From contig CM059623.1 in the NCBI GenBank assembly GCA_030435675.1, positions 1,576,012 through 1,640,011 of the forward strand: 64,000 bases of DNA. The letters are read 5' to 3'. This DNA comes from Steinernema hermaphroditum (lineage: Eukaryota; Nematoda; Chromadorea; Rhabditida; Steinernematidae). Positions 11,402 to 24,359 of the stretch are shown piece after piece. The position numbers and the translations under genes are program-made. Numbering within the stretch: the first letter of the stretch is position 1; each line of letters starts with the position of its first letter. Below the pieces are notes generated by a model, which searched no databases, was not told the origin of the DNA, and saw nothing but the letters and a program-made list of their open reading frames with translations.

Positions 11402-12713
11402 CAGGGTGTCAAGAAAATACTGTGACGCGGAAAAACAACTATAACTTTTTATTGAACACACGAATCAACGCACGTAATACATCATTCGAAAGAGCAGAAA
11501 ATTCTGAACAACACACACATCACTCGCATTCAAAATGACTTCCTCCTGCCGCTATGCAGGCGTTCAAGCGCTTTCGGAAAGAGTGCAGAATAGACGCTAT
11601 CATTTCCGGAGTTATTTCATCCCAAGCCTTCTCGAGGGCGCGTTTGAGCGAGTCCAATTACTTTTGCTTGAAAGAGCAGGCTTTCTTCTCCATGTTACCA
11701 CAAATGGCGAAAACCAGGGAGTTCACATCGGGTCAGTTCCCGAGCGGAACATCCTTGACAATTCTTGTCCCAGAAGGGCGCAGTGGGTGGCCTCGCAGGA
11801 GTGGAAATTATTTTTAGCGCTGTAGGCAGGGGCCCTGTCCTGCTGGAGCTTCCATTCAAAGTTTATTTTATTCTCCTGTGTCTGGGGAATCATGAGATAT
11901 ACAAAAATTAGCTCTCGTTAATTTTCTGCGTTGATCCTAGCCCCTTTTATGATGAAAATGAGCCTGGTTTTATCTATCCAAGAAATTCATGCCCCAACCA
12001 GCGCAGTTTTTGGGGAAGTGGTTTTTTTCCACTGTCACAATGTGCAAGGAACCTTTCTAAGACAGCTAGCGGCGATTCTGTGAGTTTCGGTATGGTTCGA
12101 CAGTGAAAATCTTCTCATCGGTGAACAGGATTCTGTTCAACCGGTCGCCGCGTACCTGGCCCTTCATTGTCTTGCATTTATCCAATCTTGAAGCCTTGTT
12201 TGCGTCTGTAAGATGCTGCCCCTTTGCCAGCTTGTAGGGAACAAGTCGTAGATCCTCTCGGACGAGCTGACGCATCGATTCGTGGCTGATGTCGTGCTCC
12301 TTGGCCAGTTTTCTGATGCTTCTCTGCGGATCTCGCTGGATCTTGTGCCTGACCTTTTCTCTCAGCGCTGGAGTCCTGGCACTTCGCGGTCTTCCACTGT
12401 GGTGACGGTCCTTGACCTCTCCTGTCTCCTGGTAGCGGTCAATCACACGATGGACTTGTTTCCGGTGAAGTTTCAGTGTCTTTGCGATCACCGGAATCGG
12501 CATTCCCCGCTTGTGATAGGCGACAATGGCGGAACGGTCCTCAATTGACACCATTTTTTCTGAAGTGAATAACAGAGAATAACAGCGTGAATAGCAGTAA
12601 TAATGCAGAATGGCACGACAAACATGGATAAAACAACAGGAGCCCCGTAAGACCAAAAAAAGTGGGAAAAATTCAAGTTTTTTTCCGCGTCACAGTATTT
12701 TCTTGACACCCTG
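11402..12713 (-). mobile_element. Inactive Tc1/mariner-family element, 1312 bp
   Basis: Perfect terminal repeats start CAGGGTGTCAAGAAAATACT at 11402, with the complement ending at 12713, flanked by TA on both sides. The minus strand encodes a transposase from about 12553. It has an N-terminal helix-turn-helix region (SIEDRSAIVAYHKRGMPIPV), a GRPRSART linker and the first catalytic region FTDEKIFTVE, ending at a stop near 12066. Later pieces remain in other frames, including QQDRAPAYSAK near 11825 and a C-terminal AAGGSHFE near 11535, with stops between. Intact ends with a broken gene indicate a dead but potentially mobilisable copy. Confidence 0.9.
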
Positions 12714-13619
12714 TACTTCGAGAGTTCATGTTGAGTGCTGCTCCTTTTGACAACCTTTTGATTAGATTTTGTTCACAATTTCACAAGCGTGCGTTGTCCA
12801 AGTGCCGTCCAGGGATCTTTTTGTTATTAGATGACTAGAAGTCGATCGTTGATTTTCGGGTGCAAATTAGTTGCAGAAAAGCCCTTGCTATGATTTTAAT
12901 TAGACATGAAGTGCACGAGAAGGTCACAAAGTACAGGCCTCCGAGATCCACGCCTTTTGTGCAGAGAAGCGAGTTTACACAAGTATCCAATGGTTGCTTG
13001 GAACATCCATTATTTTCGACGCTTTGGGAACCAAAACCCTACTGTTCTGTAATAATTTTTGGTCCTGCAATGGTTGCTTGAGACATCCACTCTTTTTGAA
13101 TCTTATGAAGCGCAACACAGAGAGCACACTTCATTTAAATTTTTGAATGAAATGGTGCACGTTTACAGCGACGTCCTTTGCTCTCGGCGCTCTGTCTTGT
13201 CCACAATAGCTTTCATAATGATTGGAGCAACTGTTATCTAAAATACATGTTTTTGAATGAATTGTTCAGTCTTCGGAGTCTCTCATTTATGTCGATGGCA
13301 ATTGATCGTTTGCCCTCTCAGAAATCAGTTCGCTTCCAGCGGCTTCAGGATGTTCAGCACGCTGCGCTCAGCGTCCAACAGCGTGCCCTGTCCCGAAAGA
13401 TAAGCAAGATCAGCAAATACAATGGGAGAGGGGGTCATCTCTGTGCCATAATCTCCATGAATAGTCCAAGGTACTAAAGTCATTAAGGACCATACAAAAA
13501 ATCATGTGCGAAAACTATTTCCTGTAAAACTGTTATTTTTGAAAAGATATTGGCAAGACGTTGAAACTACGGCTTCCAATTTTCTGTTCATACTTCGTGA
13601 GAATCATGTGGTAGGCAAC

Positions 13620-14025
13620 CTAGACACCGTTATTTCGGCTCTTTTCGAAAACGCCTCGATTTTTTTACTCATCGGTTTCGTTTGTAACCTTCGTGCAGAC
13701 GCGAATGAATTGGTTTTGGTCGATAATTACCAATAAAGAAGTGACCCAAAGCAGCTTACTTGTCTTCCTTGTTATGTCTAAACTTGTGATCACTATGTTC
13801 TGCAAAAGTTGTGTTTGGTTGTTTTGCAATGCAGACTTCTTCGTTCGAAATTTTTGCCAGCAACACATGGGAGGAAGACTTCAGATTTACAGCATAATAC
13901 AAGTCACATATTCTATGCAGCCTAGGCAACGTTACTTGGTTATCAAAAATGCCTCTATTTTGTTCGAAGAATTTTTAGCAGCCATGTACAGACACGAATG
14001 AATTTTGATCATAATAACCAATATT
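13620..14025. repeat. Diverged tandem duplication, period about 290 bp
   Basis: The block CGCGAATGAATTGGTTTTGG...AATTACCAATA near 13700-13735 recurs as CACGAATGAATTTTGATCATAATAACCAATA near 13993-14023. A CAACCTAGACACCGTTA/CAACGTTACTTGGTTA section precedes both. Confidence 0.45.
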
Positions 14026-14599
14026 GATGTTTCTTGAATTTTTCTTTTAGAACTGATTAGTTGTTTGGCTTCACCATCGGTGTCATCTCCCCATCGGTCC
14101 TCTCCATCCAGTTCGTTTCATCTCAGTGCCTCTAATTACTCAGTATTCTCTTCAAATATCGCCAATCCCCAAGGGCAGCTCCCCTTTCCCTGAAAGTGTA
14201 TATTGCGGCCTTCATCCGCGCCAGCGGATTAAAGATCGCGTCGTCCCAGTCGACCTGCGCGGTCTCTCCTCTCCATACAGCGAACATCCGTGCCAGCGTT
14301 GGGTGTATTTATGAGAAAGGGCCGCGTCATCTGCTTCGTTGGTTTCCTGGACAACGTCATTTTGACCTTTGGACATTCGCATGATTTAGCATAATACCCA
14401 TGGGGTCAGAGTGTGTTTTGAACGGAATTTTTGTTTGGCTCATGATCTAAACAAGTTGTGCACCATGATTGGAGGAAACAGCTGATGTAGACAGTGATAT
14501 TTTTCTTTACTATATGAATGTGCATAGTATTCATTGAATTAGTTCTATTTTCATGGCGTTTTTGCCGTTGTTGAACCCACACCACCGATGACAAATCAG

Positions 14600-14680
14600 A
14601 CACGTTTGCAATGAGCCACACAGACAATTCAAAGGGGACTGCCACCGTGCCTCCGAGACTGATAGACCAGTTGTCTACCA
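14600..14680. repeat. Fragment of a tRNA-like dispersed repeat
   Basis: GCAATGAGCCACACAGACA near 14610 matches GCAATGAGCCACACTGACA near 22946, followed by a similar GTGCCTCCGAGAC/ACTATGTCTCTGG section. Same family as the units at 22.8, 37.8 and 43.9 kb. Confidence 0.45.
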
Positions 14681-14879
14681 GGGCACGCCACATTTATTTA
14701 TTTAACGATAGGTGGTGCTCGAAAAGAATACTGTCTAGAGCATCTGCTTTACAAGGGACGGGTCAAACATTTCCCACAAAGGATTCCGATGGAACTTGGT
14801 GCCAGTAAAGTCGATTTTATGAAATTTCTCAATCGGAGCCGGATCGACTTAGGAGCCTGAGCTAAACCGACGCGAACCG

Positions 14880-14975
14880 CTCACTCAGGGATCTCTTTGT
14901 GTACTGGGGAGAATTGCAACTCTTCACGGGAAGCGGTGCGAAGGGAGCGCAGACGACCAGAGAGAAAGGGCATAT
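14880..14975. repeat. Fragment of the CCGGCTCGG-arm hAT-type family
   Basis: CGGGAAGCGGTGCGAAGGGAGCGCAGACGACC matches, with changes, the core of the element at 33105-33517 (GGGAGCGGTAATAAGGGCGCAGACGACG). Only part of one arm remains. Confidence 0.45.
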
Positions 14976-17160
14976 GACAAAGGTATGTGTTTTTCGTCGA
15001 TCACCTCGAATTGCCTGACTTTGGCCCAGGTCTCTTTATTCTCTGCATAGACGCAATATATCTTCGTTATCTTTGCAAAGTATTGGTGGCGTCGAAGTTG
15101 CAGCTGGAACTAGCCCTGCCCTAAAGACAACCAGTGTAACGGGGTGCAAACACAATAAATAGGTGTTTTTTTTCTGCGGATTCACCATGACGGCATAGAA
15201 TCATTAAGGATTACCGTCAGTGGTGGGCATGGAACCTATATTTTTGCATTTGTATTTGCAGTTGTTTTCTGGTGTACTGTATTTGCGTATTTGTGGACCG
15301 CGAATATGCCTCGAAGTGGGCAAAGTGTCTCAACTTGTAATGGAAGTAGATTGGACTGGCCTTGATGAAGTTCGTCATCAACTCCAGGAATCTGTTTTAT
15401 GCTTGAAACATTCACAATATTTTTGATTGCTCCATATGGTTCTATGCACGAACTTTTCCATTCCTATAGAGAGCAGAGACTTTATTCTATTTTTGCCAAT
15501 GGAATTGAATTCTCAAGTTTTACAAAGTCATTTTTCCGAAATTTTGGAAACCTAAGCAGGAATGGTTGCCTTTGCACGTGCTGTCCAAAACATTTCGCTC
15601 AGGACATAGTTTTACTCAAAATCGTGAAAAGAGAGGGTGGCCCTATCTTTACGCAACAAACTGTATTTAAGATTTCGGGCGAGCAAAGCAACTCCTTCAT
15701 TTTTGGATTCTCCATGTCTGTTCGTGAACAAGAAAGCGCTACAGTTCGATGTATCTCTCTCTAATGGTTATGAGTGTTTTTGGCGAGAAAAGCCAAAGAT
15801 AAGAAGAACGTCTTAACTGACTATACTTTTTCACGATTCACAACACTGCGAACCTGTTTCATTTACATTTTTGCATACGACTGCTCATGAACTACTGTAG
15901 GAGTAGCTCGTTTTTGTCCCACTAGTATGCTCCAAGACTCTCATCAATTTCTGCCGCAGTGTGCGAGATAACCATTAAGCCACGCATATCCATCATCCAT
16001 ATAGTAATCCGTCACTTATGTCATATTTTTATTTTTGTCGCTGAAGGTTCCTGGCCCCATTATTCGCTGCTCTATATAAGAAAAAAAGCCAAAAGTAAAA
16101 CACAAAATCCCTGCTCAACTACGTCATTTTTCTAATGAATTACTTAACCGTATTGTAGTATTGATGCAAATAGACCAATTTTTGCACACAGTAGTAGTAT
16201 ATACAATTGACACGTTGGCGTCGTTCACAAGGGCTTCGCCAATTACAAGGAAGTTCCGGGAAAACGCTTCTAAATAGATCGCCTTTCTGCGTCACTAGAC
16301 ACCGAAGAACTCTCGAATTACGCAATCACGCGGAGCGTGGTTTAATTAGGCACACCTGCTTGTTATTCCATCTTTGTCCATAGTTTGTGATTCGAACGCA
16401 GGAACTGACTATATCCTGTATCGATGTTAGTGTTCAGCGTTAGTAAAGTTTTGCTTTCGCGCTGAAAGTCGCCATGATCCAGACACGCAAGCGACCGTGT
16501 GTAATTTATATTCCCGACGTTGTATGAAGGAAGAAAGTCGCGTGATCTCTTAAAGGTCAAAAGGGGGTTGTCTTCACTTTTATAGGGTTTTCATAGTGCT
16601 TCTTATCGGTGTTCGTGTGGGCCGAGGTGTCGGCCGTCAGAATCGTATATGCTTTAGGGTGATCAAAATTTTATCGTCCATTCAAGTGCATAAAAACCGA
16701 CTGCTATGTTATAGCTATAGATCTATCTTCAGCTCTATTGTATAATATCCAGTTCCTGGTGCGACCTGACCCGAGCTTGAGTGCCAACCCTATGAACAGC
16801 CGGTGCAAAACTGACCCGTTTTCAACTGACCAATCCAACAATTATGCCACTCATTTTTGTCGGTTACTTCAGCGTTTGAATTCTGTTCTTTGTACGTGTG
16901 TTTCTAGCGGCTCAACAGGTACTTCCATTAACTTCGGAATGTTTCCGGCAAATCTGTCTTCATCGTCCTAATCTTCAAATAATCGGGTTTTCACGTTCCT
17001 AAGACATTCGCGATGTGTTAATCGGACGAATTGCGTCGTCAGTTCTCTGTAGGTTGTCACTCGCCGCGCCCATATGACTGCGTTCGAATTGAATTATAAA
17101 ATATTAGTATGCTGTATGGTGAAATATGAGATTGCTTTCTTAGTTTTTCATTAGTTGTTT

Positions 17161-17564
17161 ATTCTTAGTTATTCATCACCTTTTGAACTTTTCGCTGTGT
17201 AATCTCTGCAGGTCGATGTTAGTGTTAAGAGATCGGTGCTTTCTCTGGATCTTGCATTTTTGCAGATCGGTGCTTTCTCTCAAGAAGAGCTCTGGGTCTT
17301 GAAGCCTGGTTCATTTTTCTATAGATTATTTTTTCTTATTCATTTTTGGCTGCACAAGCGAGTTATTCTTAGTTATTCTTCACCTTTTGAACTTTTCGCT
17401 GTGTAATCTCTGCAGGTCGATGTTAGTGTTAAGAGATCGGTGCTTTCTCTGGATCTTGCTTTTTTGCAGATCGGTGCTTTCTCTCAAGAAGAGCTCTGGG
17501 TCTTGAAGCCTGGTTCATTTTTCTATAGATTATTTTTTCTTATTCATTTTTGGCTGCACAAGCG
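17161..17564. repeat. Recent tandem duplication, two 204-bp units
   Basis: Units 17161-17360 and 17365-17564 are almost identical. I see only single-base differences, such as TTATTCATCACC versus TTATTCTTCACC. Each unit itself holds a double GATCGGTGCTTTCTCT motif. Near identity means a young duplication or an assembly artefact. Confidence 0.85.
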
Positions 17565-18347
17565 ATCACCACTTTTCAATCACTGCTTTTAGTGTGTTCC
17601 AAAATTTTTGGACACACGCTTACAAACATATACCTGTGCATTTTACATTTATTATTGTACATTTCTCGGTTCACACTGAACGTAGCGATCACAGTATGAC
17701 ATCCAGTCTTTGTTCGAAGCTTCGTTCCAACGGCCTGGTGGTATTTTGAAATCGGGCTCCCAGCATGACTATCTGTGCAGTAGAAGATGTGCGACGTTTA
17801 CTAATCCGTTTACCACTCGGGATAACTTGAACATCCGACTCTAGGTTATAGAATATGCTCTACATGGTGTAGGAAGGATGGTGAGTATTAGAGAGCAAGT
17901 TAGTAAAGAATGGAGGCGCTAGAGTTTGAGCATGCACAGAATTTTTGACAAAAGCCGTTGACACTTGATCAAGTTGACACCTACGGTGAGCGATTTTCAA
18001 ATGCTTTATATGAAATTTTTATTACCGACGGAACCTCTTGTGTCACGATGAGGGCAACGAAATCTAGCTCCGTCTGGGTTCTGTAGTTTCTATTGCGAGA
18101 CTGCAGAGATGCCATGTGAGCCGGAGACTGCTCAGATTGTGAAATTTTACGGGTTCGCCATCTCTGGAGACGAGATGGCTCGCGTGCATCCGTATTGCTC
18201 TTAAAAGACACCTGGACCGTCTGGAAGTATCAAACAAAATGCTAGTGTTATAATAGTAGTAAATAATGGCGAAGCTACAAAAAGGTGATGATTACGCACG
18301 GGCGACATTGAATGTAGTTGCATCAATGGTTGGGAATTCGTCTTTAC

Positions 18348-18807
18348 GACTTTATTTCGCGAATCAAAGGCATTATGCCTTGCGCGACACCGAAAATAGA
18401 CAAACAGAGGATGTTTGGAAGACGACTTCATCCGTGGCGCGGCGTAGATGTCGAACCGGTCGTAGACGGCGCGCTTCACGGGACATCTGGGAATCGGCAA
18501 ATCTTAGGATGCGGCAGCGGAACATCGTTTGCGGCACAGCGGACACTTCTGAGCTTAAAGCGGATGGTCCGTGGTCCGGGAGTTGCTTCTTCGCTGGTCC
18601 TCAGAGCGTCGGCGACCTTCGGGATGACATCTGACGCAGCGTCGGGCGTCGGATTCCTGACGTTGGACATCTTGTTGTCAGCGGTGGTGGGACTACAGCT
18701 TCCGGGCGTCCCATTTCCCTCTGGAAGCCGGGAGACTCACAACTGCCACGGGGTTTGCCGTCTGACCAACCAGACACGAAGGGACCGACCGTTCTCCACC
18801 GCGACAC
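18348..18807 (-). repeat. GC-rich dispersed repeat, copy 1 (inverted relative to 30.3 kb)
   Basis: About 460 bp match the reverse complement of 30342-30810 at roughly 90 percent by eye, from TTTATTTCGCGAATCAAA to CTCCACCGCGACAC. All frames on both strands are unusually open because stop-forming A/T is scarce. In the sense shared with copy 2 (minus strand here), a frame with AVYDRFDIY and FRCRARHNAFDS is conserved in both copies. No known domain recognised. Confidence 0.7.
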
Positions 18808-18959
18808 ATCCTCCCTTTCATCGTTTCCACACGCCTTTGGTGACTAACCCTGACCCAATCACAGATTGTCCATGTGTTTCGAGCTTGCTCCGTTCTCAAG
18901 CACGTGGGATTTCAGATTTATGCTTTGGTAAAGCACGGGATAACGCCGTTTGACATAGT

Positions 18960-19540
18960 ACACATGCTGGCCATTGTTTCTTCCATTCCGCTATTACTCT
19001 CTTTTCCCTTTCATCCTCCCACCTGCGCGGGTTCTCCGCCTGAACCCATTGTCTAGACGACGAGACCTCGTGCTACGAAGCCGCGAACCTCACGTCGTGC
19101 CCTTGGCGCAGCAGCGCTCATTATGTATTCAGCGGTGTAAACACGCGAATACATATTTCACAAGGCGGAATAACCATTTCCCGCGCGCGCCATTATCCGC
19201 CGCGTTCTCTGGTTGCGCGCATTACACCGCGTTATGTTGTTGTTTTGTGGTGAGTGGCGGATTATCGAAAGCGATCATGGACGCGCGTGCCTTCTTGAAA
19301 CACATCATCGCCGCTAGAACGGGTTGCCTGGATGCCCTTGGGCGACAAAGCCAATTATCTTTAAGTGTGCGCGCTGTCTTTGTTTCTCTGCGGCGGCCCG
19401 CGCTCCACGGAGAGGAGCGCACGCGCACGTTTGGCCGTGATTCCCATCATGCGTGTGCTCCTCCAAGGGGAGGGGATGGATGGATGAGAGTGCGGCGCCG
19501 TAATCGGAGCTTGAAATTGATAGGCTAATGCGTTTGCTTA
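18960..19540. other. GC-rich island, possible regulatory or promoter region
   Basis: The island is markedly GC-richer than the flanks (GCGCGCGCCATTATCCGC near 19180, GCGGCGGCCCGCGCTCC near 19390). A frame of 184 codons is open on + (from 18974), but its product is low-complexity Arg-rich and unrecognised, and no convincing splice pair was found. An internal promoter of the kinase gene is one explanation. Confidence 0.3.
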
Positions 19541-19789
19541 TTGTCGGATTTGCGCGATGTTCTGTTGCTTATTTTGAGAGACGTTATTATTATCGGACGG
19601 GGAGAATTATGGGACTGAATACGAATTCGCACTCTTTAGGTAGTAAAAGCCAAGTAGCCCGTTTCTCTGGGTCTACCTGCGGCAAACAAACATAAAAGCC
19701 CTAAGGGTTTTTGGAAGGTTTGATCAAAATTTTTCAATTTTTGTAAATATTTTGTAAAAATCTGAATCTGCAAAAGTCGACGCGCAAGC

Positions 19790-20520
19790 ACACCCACCGT
19801 GTTGGGTGAGCCTGGGTTAAAAATGTTCGTGAGACCCTTGGCGACGCCACTTCGGTTGTTCCAGCAGTGACGAATCTCTGAAGTCCCATTAAGACCTACC
19901 TAGTTATTGTATTTTATTTTTGTTATGGTTCTCGTCGTTATATCGTTCTTTCGATAGAAAAGTCGACGTGCAAAGGAAATGTCTAAATTTTGACGGGATC
20001 CCGGCAGGATTTTGAGCTGCCGATCTTCCGGCGACATCGATTTTGTGAAAGACTTCCAACATGTATCACTGTTTTTGTTTCGGGAAGCTCAACCATGCCA
20101 AGACCGGAGTTATGTTAGCAGAGATCACACAAGCTTTTTCAACCGCAAATTTATAACGAGTTGATCCAAAACGGCGCTTTCAATCCTTTCCCAGTGTCGA
20201 TATTAAATCTCGCCGCTTGTAAGGCATTGGCTGCTTTCCAGAGCACACTGTTTTGGATAAGCCTGGGTTCAAAATGATCGTGAGACCCCTGGCAACGGCA
20301 CTTGGGTTGTCTCTGGAGGCATCCTAGTCACCGGACTTCGTTGCAGAGCACAGCAGCCAAGGCGAACGCCGATCCCATTAGATTGCGCGGACACCGAAGA
20401 GGCGATGTACATTCGAGTCTCTATTTTTGCATAGTATGATCGTTGGTTCCCTGGTAACACCACTTCGATTCTCTCAACAGTGGCGAATCTCTGAAATTCC
20501 ATTCAAATTACATTTCATTT
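19790..20520. repeat. Diverged tandem duplication
   Basis: AGCCTGGGTT...CGTGAGACCC occurs near 19810-19836 and 20260-20287. GTGGCGAATCTCTGAAATTCCATT (about 20480) repeats GTGACGAATCTCTGAAGTCCCATT (about 19867). The second copy appears split by extra DNA. Confidence 0.55.
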
Positions 20521-22794
20521 GCGCGCCGACTATAATTGGAAACGGTCTGTACTGCTACTGAATCGGTACTGGAAGTAACAACGGAACGGTCAAACATGTA
20601 ACGTTAACATCGACGGCGAGAATAGTGCCACGATATAGGCCTAGGTGAGTGCAGTGATGAACTTCCACTAGCCTCTTGCAAAGGATTTTTGGTTACTTTC
20701 CACTGTTTTTCATTGACACTGCAAAATATTAGATGCACTCGCTCGATCTCCAGCGGGAAAAAGAGGCTTAAAGTTATGCTGCCGGGATATATACGAATCT
20801 GGCGAATTTTTGGGAACATTGATGTCTTTCAATAAAACAGCCAGCTTTGTATTATCACACTTGGATGTGGAACTGACAGAGTTGGAATTTCTAAACTTTC
20901 TCTTCCGCGTTCTTTCGAAAAAGTGGTATCTGAAGGATCAAAGCATCATCCGATGGATCACATTCCGAAGGCTCTCTTGTAGAACGTTATTTGCTTCTGA
21001 TGGGCCATGGTTTTATTGATATTTTTAATACATTTAGTCAGTATCAGTGATTTTTGTACATGAAGCGGACTCCCTTATGTTCTCCAATGGTGTAGGGTCG
21101 TTCTTCTCTCCGCGATCAGCTTCTACCATTTCTTTTCTCCTTCATCAGCCATTTTCTACGCGTATTCTCTGTTTTGTAGCGCTGCATTTTTCTAGCGAAT
21201 GTAAACATCTATTTTTGGAACACAATCAGAAGAATCTTTGAAGAGCATAAACAAATTTCCGCCTTTCTTGACTTCTTTGTTACTTAACTTTTTGTCCGTT
21301 CTGTGACCCTTAATACTCTCCTTGTGAATGGTGGGATGGGTGGGTATTACAAGCAGATGAGGATAATTGTCCGCACAGTACCCCGAACTGAAACTATACG
21401 CCGCTTCGTGGCGAGACAGAGACCACTATCGTTTCGTCTTTTTTTGTATTTTTGTATACACCCTGTTATAATCCCAAATTTTTGTATTAAGAAATTATCA
21501 CATAATGCAAAAGGAAACACCAACACACTTTCTACGTGTAGCGGCTGGATTAGAACTATACAGTATAAAAACTATACAGTACCATACAGGGATAGCCAGC
21601 CATTTAAGCAGATCGGCAATAGACAGAACAATCGGTAAGAGAATGTTCGAATCGTGATTACACTACGATTTCACTAAACATCTCTTGAAATATGTTTCCC
21701 TTTTAGTTCATTTTTACATTGAGATGACAATGCACCCTTCGGGGCATTTTTGATTTTAGAAGCAAACCGAAACAAGTTGACAACTTTCAGTTGAGGTTCT
21801 TGTAGGAGAACCACCGTTCTTAGTGTGAACTTAAGGAAAACGAAAGAATCTACCACCATAAGAACGTCATGCGCAAAAGGCTAAGCTTAAGTTAAATTTT
21901 TGCCTGTACTTTGTGGCATTTTTACAGATTCGTGTAACACGCAGAAATATTGTCTAAATGACCCAATTCTTTGATGAGATCTCACTGTAAGTTTGAGTCC
22001 ACTCCTTGAACTTGAGCAGAGTACTTATCTACCAATATGATTGTACCGTATACCATACTTTCTCTCTGTAATAGGTAATGACAACCCACTGCACAAAACT
22101 TCGAATTTAGTCGACGTCTACGGGCTATTTTCTATTTGCGACCCATGATGGTTTGTACGGAGCACAACCACGCTATTTCATTTTTGGAGAACGGCGAACA
22201 GATTTATTTCTGACCAAGAAGATGTGTCTTAATAGCGGAATGACAGCAGAGTCATGATGATAGCTCATTTCATTACAAAACGATATGTAGTTGCACAGAA
22301 AAATACAAGGATTACGGATCTCCTTGAGGAAAGTATGGCAGCAAGAGATAGAGACAGTTTCTTTGTTTATTTGTTTATTTAAAAGATTACCCCGTGTACA
22401 ATGATATATAAAACGTGCCAGATGAGCACGACTTTCAAAATCAGGCAAATATCGCATTTTTGATCAAACATCTGTCACGTCGGCGATTATTCCAGGCTAA
22501 AGAGCTCTGGTCCACTACATTACGATTCTTTGTTGGGTTAGAGTTGAATAAAAGCGGTCGATGGCACAAAGCACAGAATCAGAAACCGGCTCTCCCTTTT
22601 TGAGAGCATCTCAACATGAATCGGTCGAAAAACCGATCGATCAATATCAGGTTTAAATTTCCACGGCCTTTAGACTTCTGGTAGATTTCTGTCTAGTCCC
22701 GTTTTGGGACATCTTGTATGTTGTTTATTAGCATTTTGTAACCAAAATATATGGGAAACTGAAACAGTGTAACAAACTAAGTACTTTCTGCCAA

Positions 22795-22970
22795 CTTGAA
22801 TCCCCTATATATAAATGGAGAACCGGCGGGTCCGTTGGTCTGTGTGTGTGTTTTTCCGTGCACACGGCGGAAACACCCACACAAAATAAGGACCCCGAGG
22901 GGAACCGAACCCGACACCGCCCGCTTACAAACAGAGAACGTTCGCAATGAGCCACACTGACAGTTGATAT
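22795..22970 (-). repeat. tRNA-like SINE-type repeat
   Basis: Read on the minus strand it has a tRNA-like head: TGGCTCATTGCGAACG resembles a pol III A box, and GGGTTCGGTTCCCC resembles a B box. A GT/AC-rich body follows, containing GTGTTTCCGCC and CGGAAAAACACAC. Related units lie near 37.8 and 43.9 kb. No proper cloverleaf is visible, so it is not a working tRNA. Confidence 0.5.
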
Positions 22971-23124
22971 GGTAGCGCTCTACTTCCACTATGTCTCTGG
23001 CAATGCTAGGCTTTGAGTTTTTTTTGCAGTTTTTCAGTTATTTTTTGCCTATTTTGTAACCAGCAGTGTTTTCGATTCGAGTTTCCTGAAACTTTACAGT
23101 TTTTTCGCCCACTTTAGCCATTTA

Positions 23125-23218
23125 CATGAGCGCCAATCTTGCCGCCCGCAGGGCTACAGTTTTAGGTCCCAACTTCAGCTTTTTGCATGAGCGCCAATCT
23201 TGCCGCCCGCAGGGCTAC
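23125..23218. repeat. Perfect 33-bp direct repeat, 61 bp apart
   Basis: The 33 bases beginning CATGAGCGCCAATCTTGCCG at 23125-23157 are repeated exactly at 23186-23218. Confidence 0.9.
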
Positions 23219-23606
23219 TTGGCTTTATAAAGTAACTGGAGGGCGCGAATTCGCGCGCAGCCGCGTTTATGACTATGAAAGCGATGGGTTGATATGGTTC
23301 TACTATAACCGTACTGCTCTCAATGCAATTCTTGTCAGTATTAACATTGTACTTCATCGAGACTTACGACTGAGACTTAAGTCTGTATGCCCCGTTCTTA
23401 TTGTCCTTATTACTACGTTTACCTCGCACTTCACATGTTACTCAATTCCTAAATACATGTTTTAGCTCTGCACTTTACGATAAAGTGCGCCCTAAATTCC
23501 AGCTTTGAAACATCGTCATTGAATGATTATGTACACTGAAAGTTCAAAAGTTCACCTAATCATTATCATTTACTTACGTTCACCTACAATCACTACATAA
23601 ACAGAG

Positions 23607-24010
23607 TCATTTATCGGAACTCCGCTCCCGGACTGGCGTTGTTGACATCACTTTCCCTCCTTTTCGAATTGTGTTGTTTGTGCCTGCTTGGCCAATCCAC
23701 TCAGCCGGCATCGCATCTCTAATCTGCTTCCTCGAGTCGAAGGCACCCGGCCGCGTGGCGAGATAAATATCGCCGTCTTCAAAGCCGAATTCTTCACTTC
23801 TCGCGCGCATCGCTGAGCACGGCGCCGCTCAAATTGAATTATCGCCTGAGAAGGCCGTCGGCGAAACGAGGTTAGCGTCGAGGTGAAGTGCGGAAAGTTG
23901 AAGAAGCGCGCGTTTCGCGTCGAATTGTGCGATTAGTTGTGGCGCCGATCGACGAGAACGGAAATTGTAATTTAATTTGTTTTCTCTTTTATACGCTTTT
24001 CGCGCCGAAA
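23607..24010. other. GC-rich island, possible promoter or conserved noncoding block
   Basis: The island has many GCGC and CGAT motifs (CGCGCGCATCGCTGAGC, GGCGCCGATCGACGAG) between AT-rich flanks. The minus strand has a 67-codon open frame (ATG 23810 to 23607) with no recognised domain or splice support. Function not shown. Confidence 0.3.
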
Positions 24011-24359
24011 ACATGTTCATTACATGAAAATAGAATTCTTGATGAGCCAGGCGACTGCGGTCAAAAGCGCATTTTTGTGCGCTGATGGTGAATTCTTTAT
24101 CGCTCGTGTGCCCATCGCTTGGCTATTCATGGTTTATTGCGTTTCGCTCCTTCTGTTTCCGGGTATTTGGCGTAGTTGGCTGTTCGACAGGTCTTGTTCG
24201 AGGATGGTATTTTTGCCAGCTGTCCACTGTAAGCTAGTCTGTTCTATTGTTTATCGCTTAATTCGTCTCAACTCTTCTATTTATGAGTAGTTGGTGCACT
24301 TCGGTGTTAGGTGTCCCAGTCAATGTGCCATTGAAAAAAGCGTATTTTATCCTATGTTA

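Noticed and set aside
18318..18953. 211-codon open frame as a gene
   Set aside because: It lies in a GC-rich repeat where most frames are open. A copy at 30.3 kb shows a dispersed repeat, and no start or splice context supports it.
18974..19528. 184-codon frame as a gene
   Set aside because: Low-complexity product in a GC-rich island, no recognised domain, no convincing splice sites.
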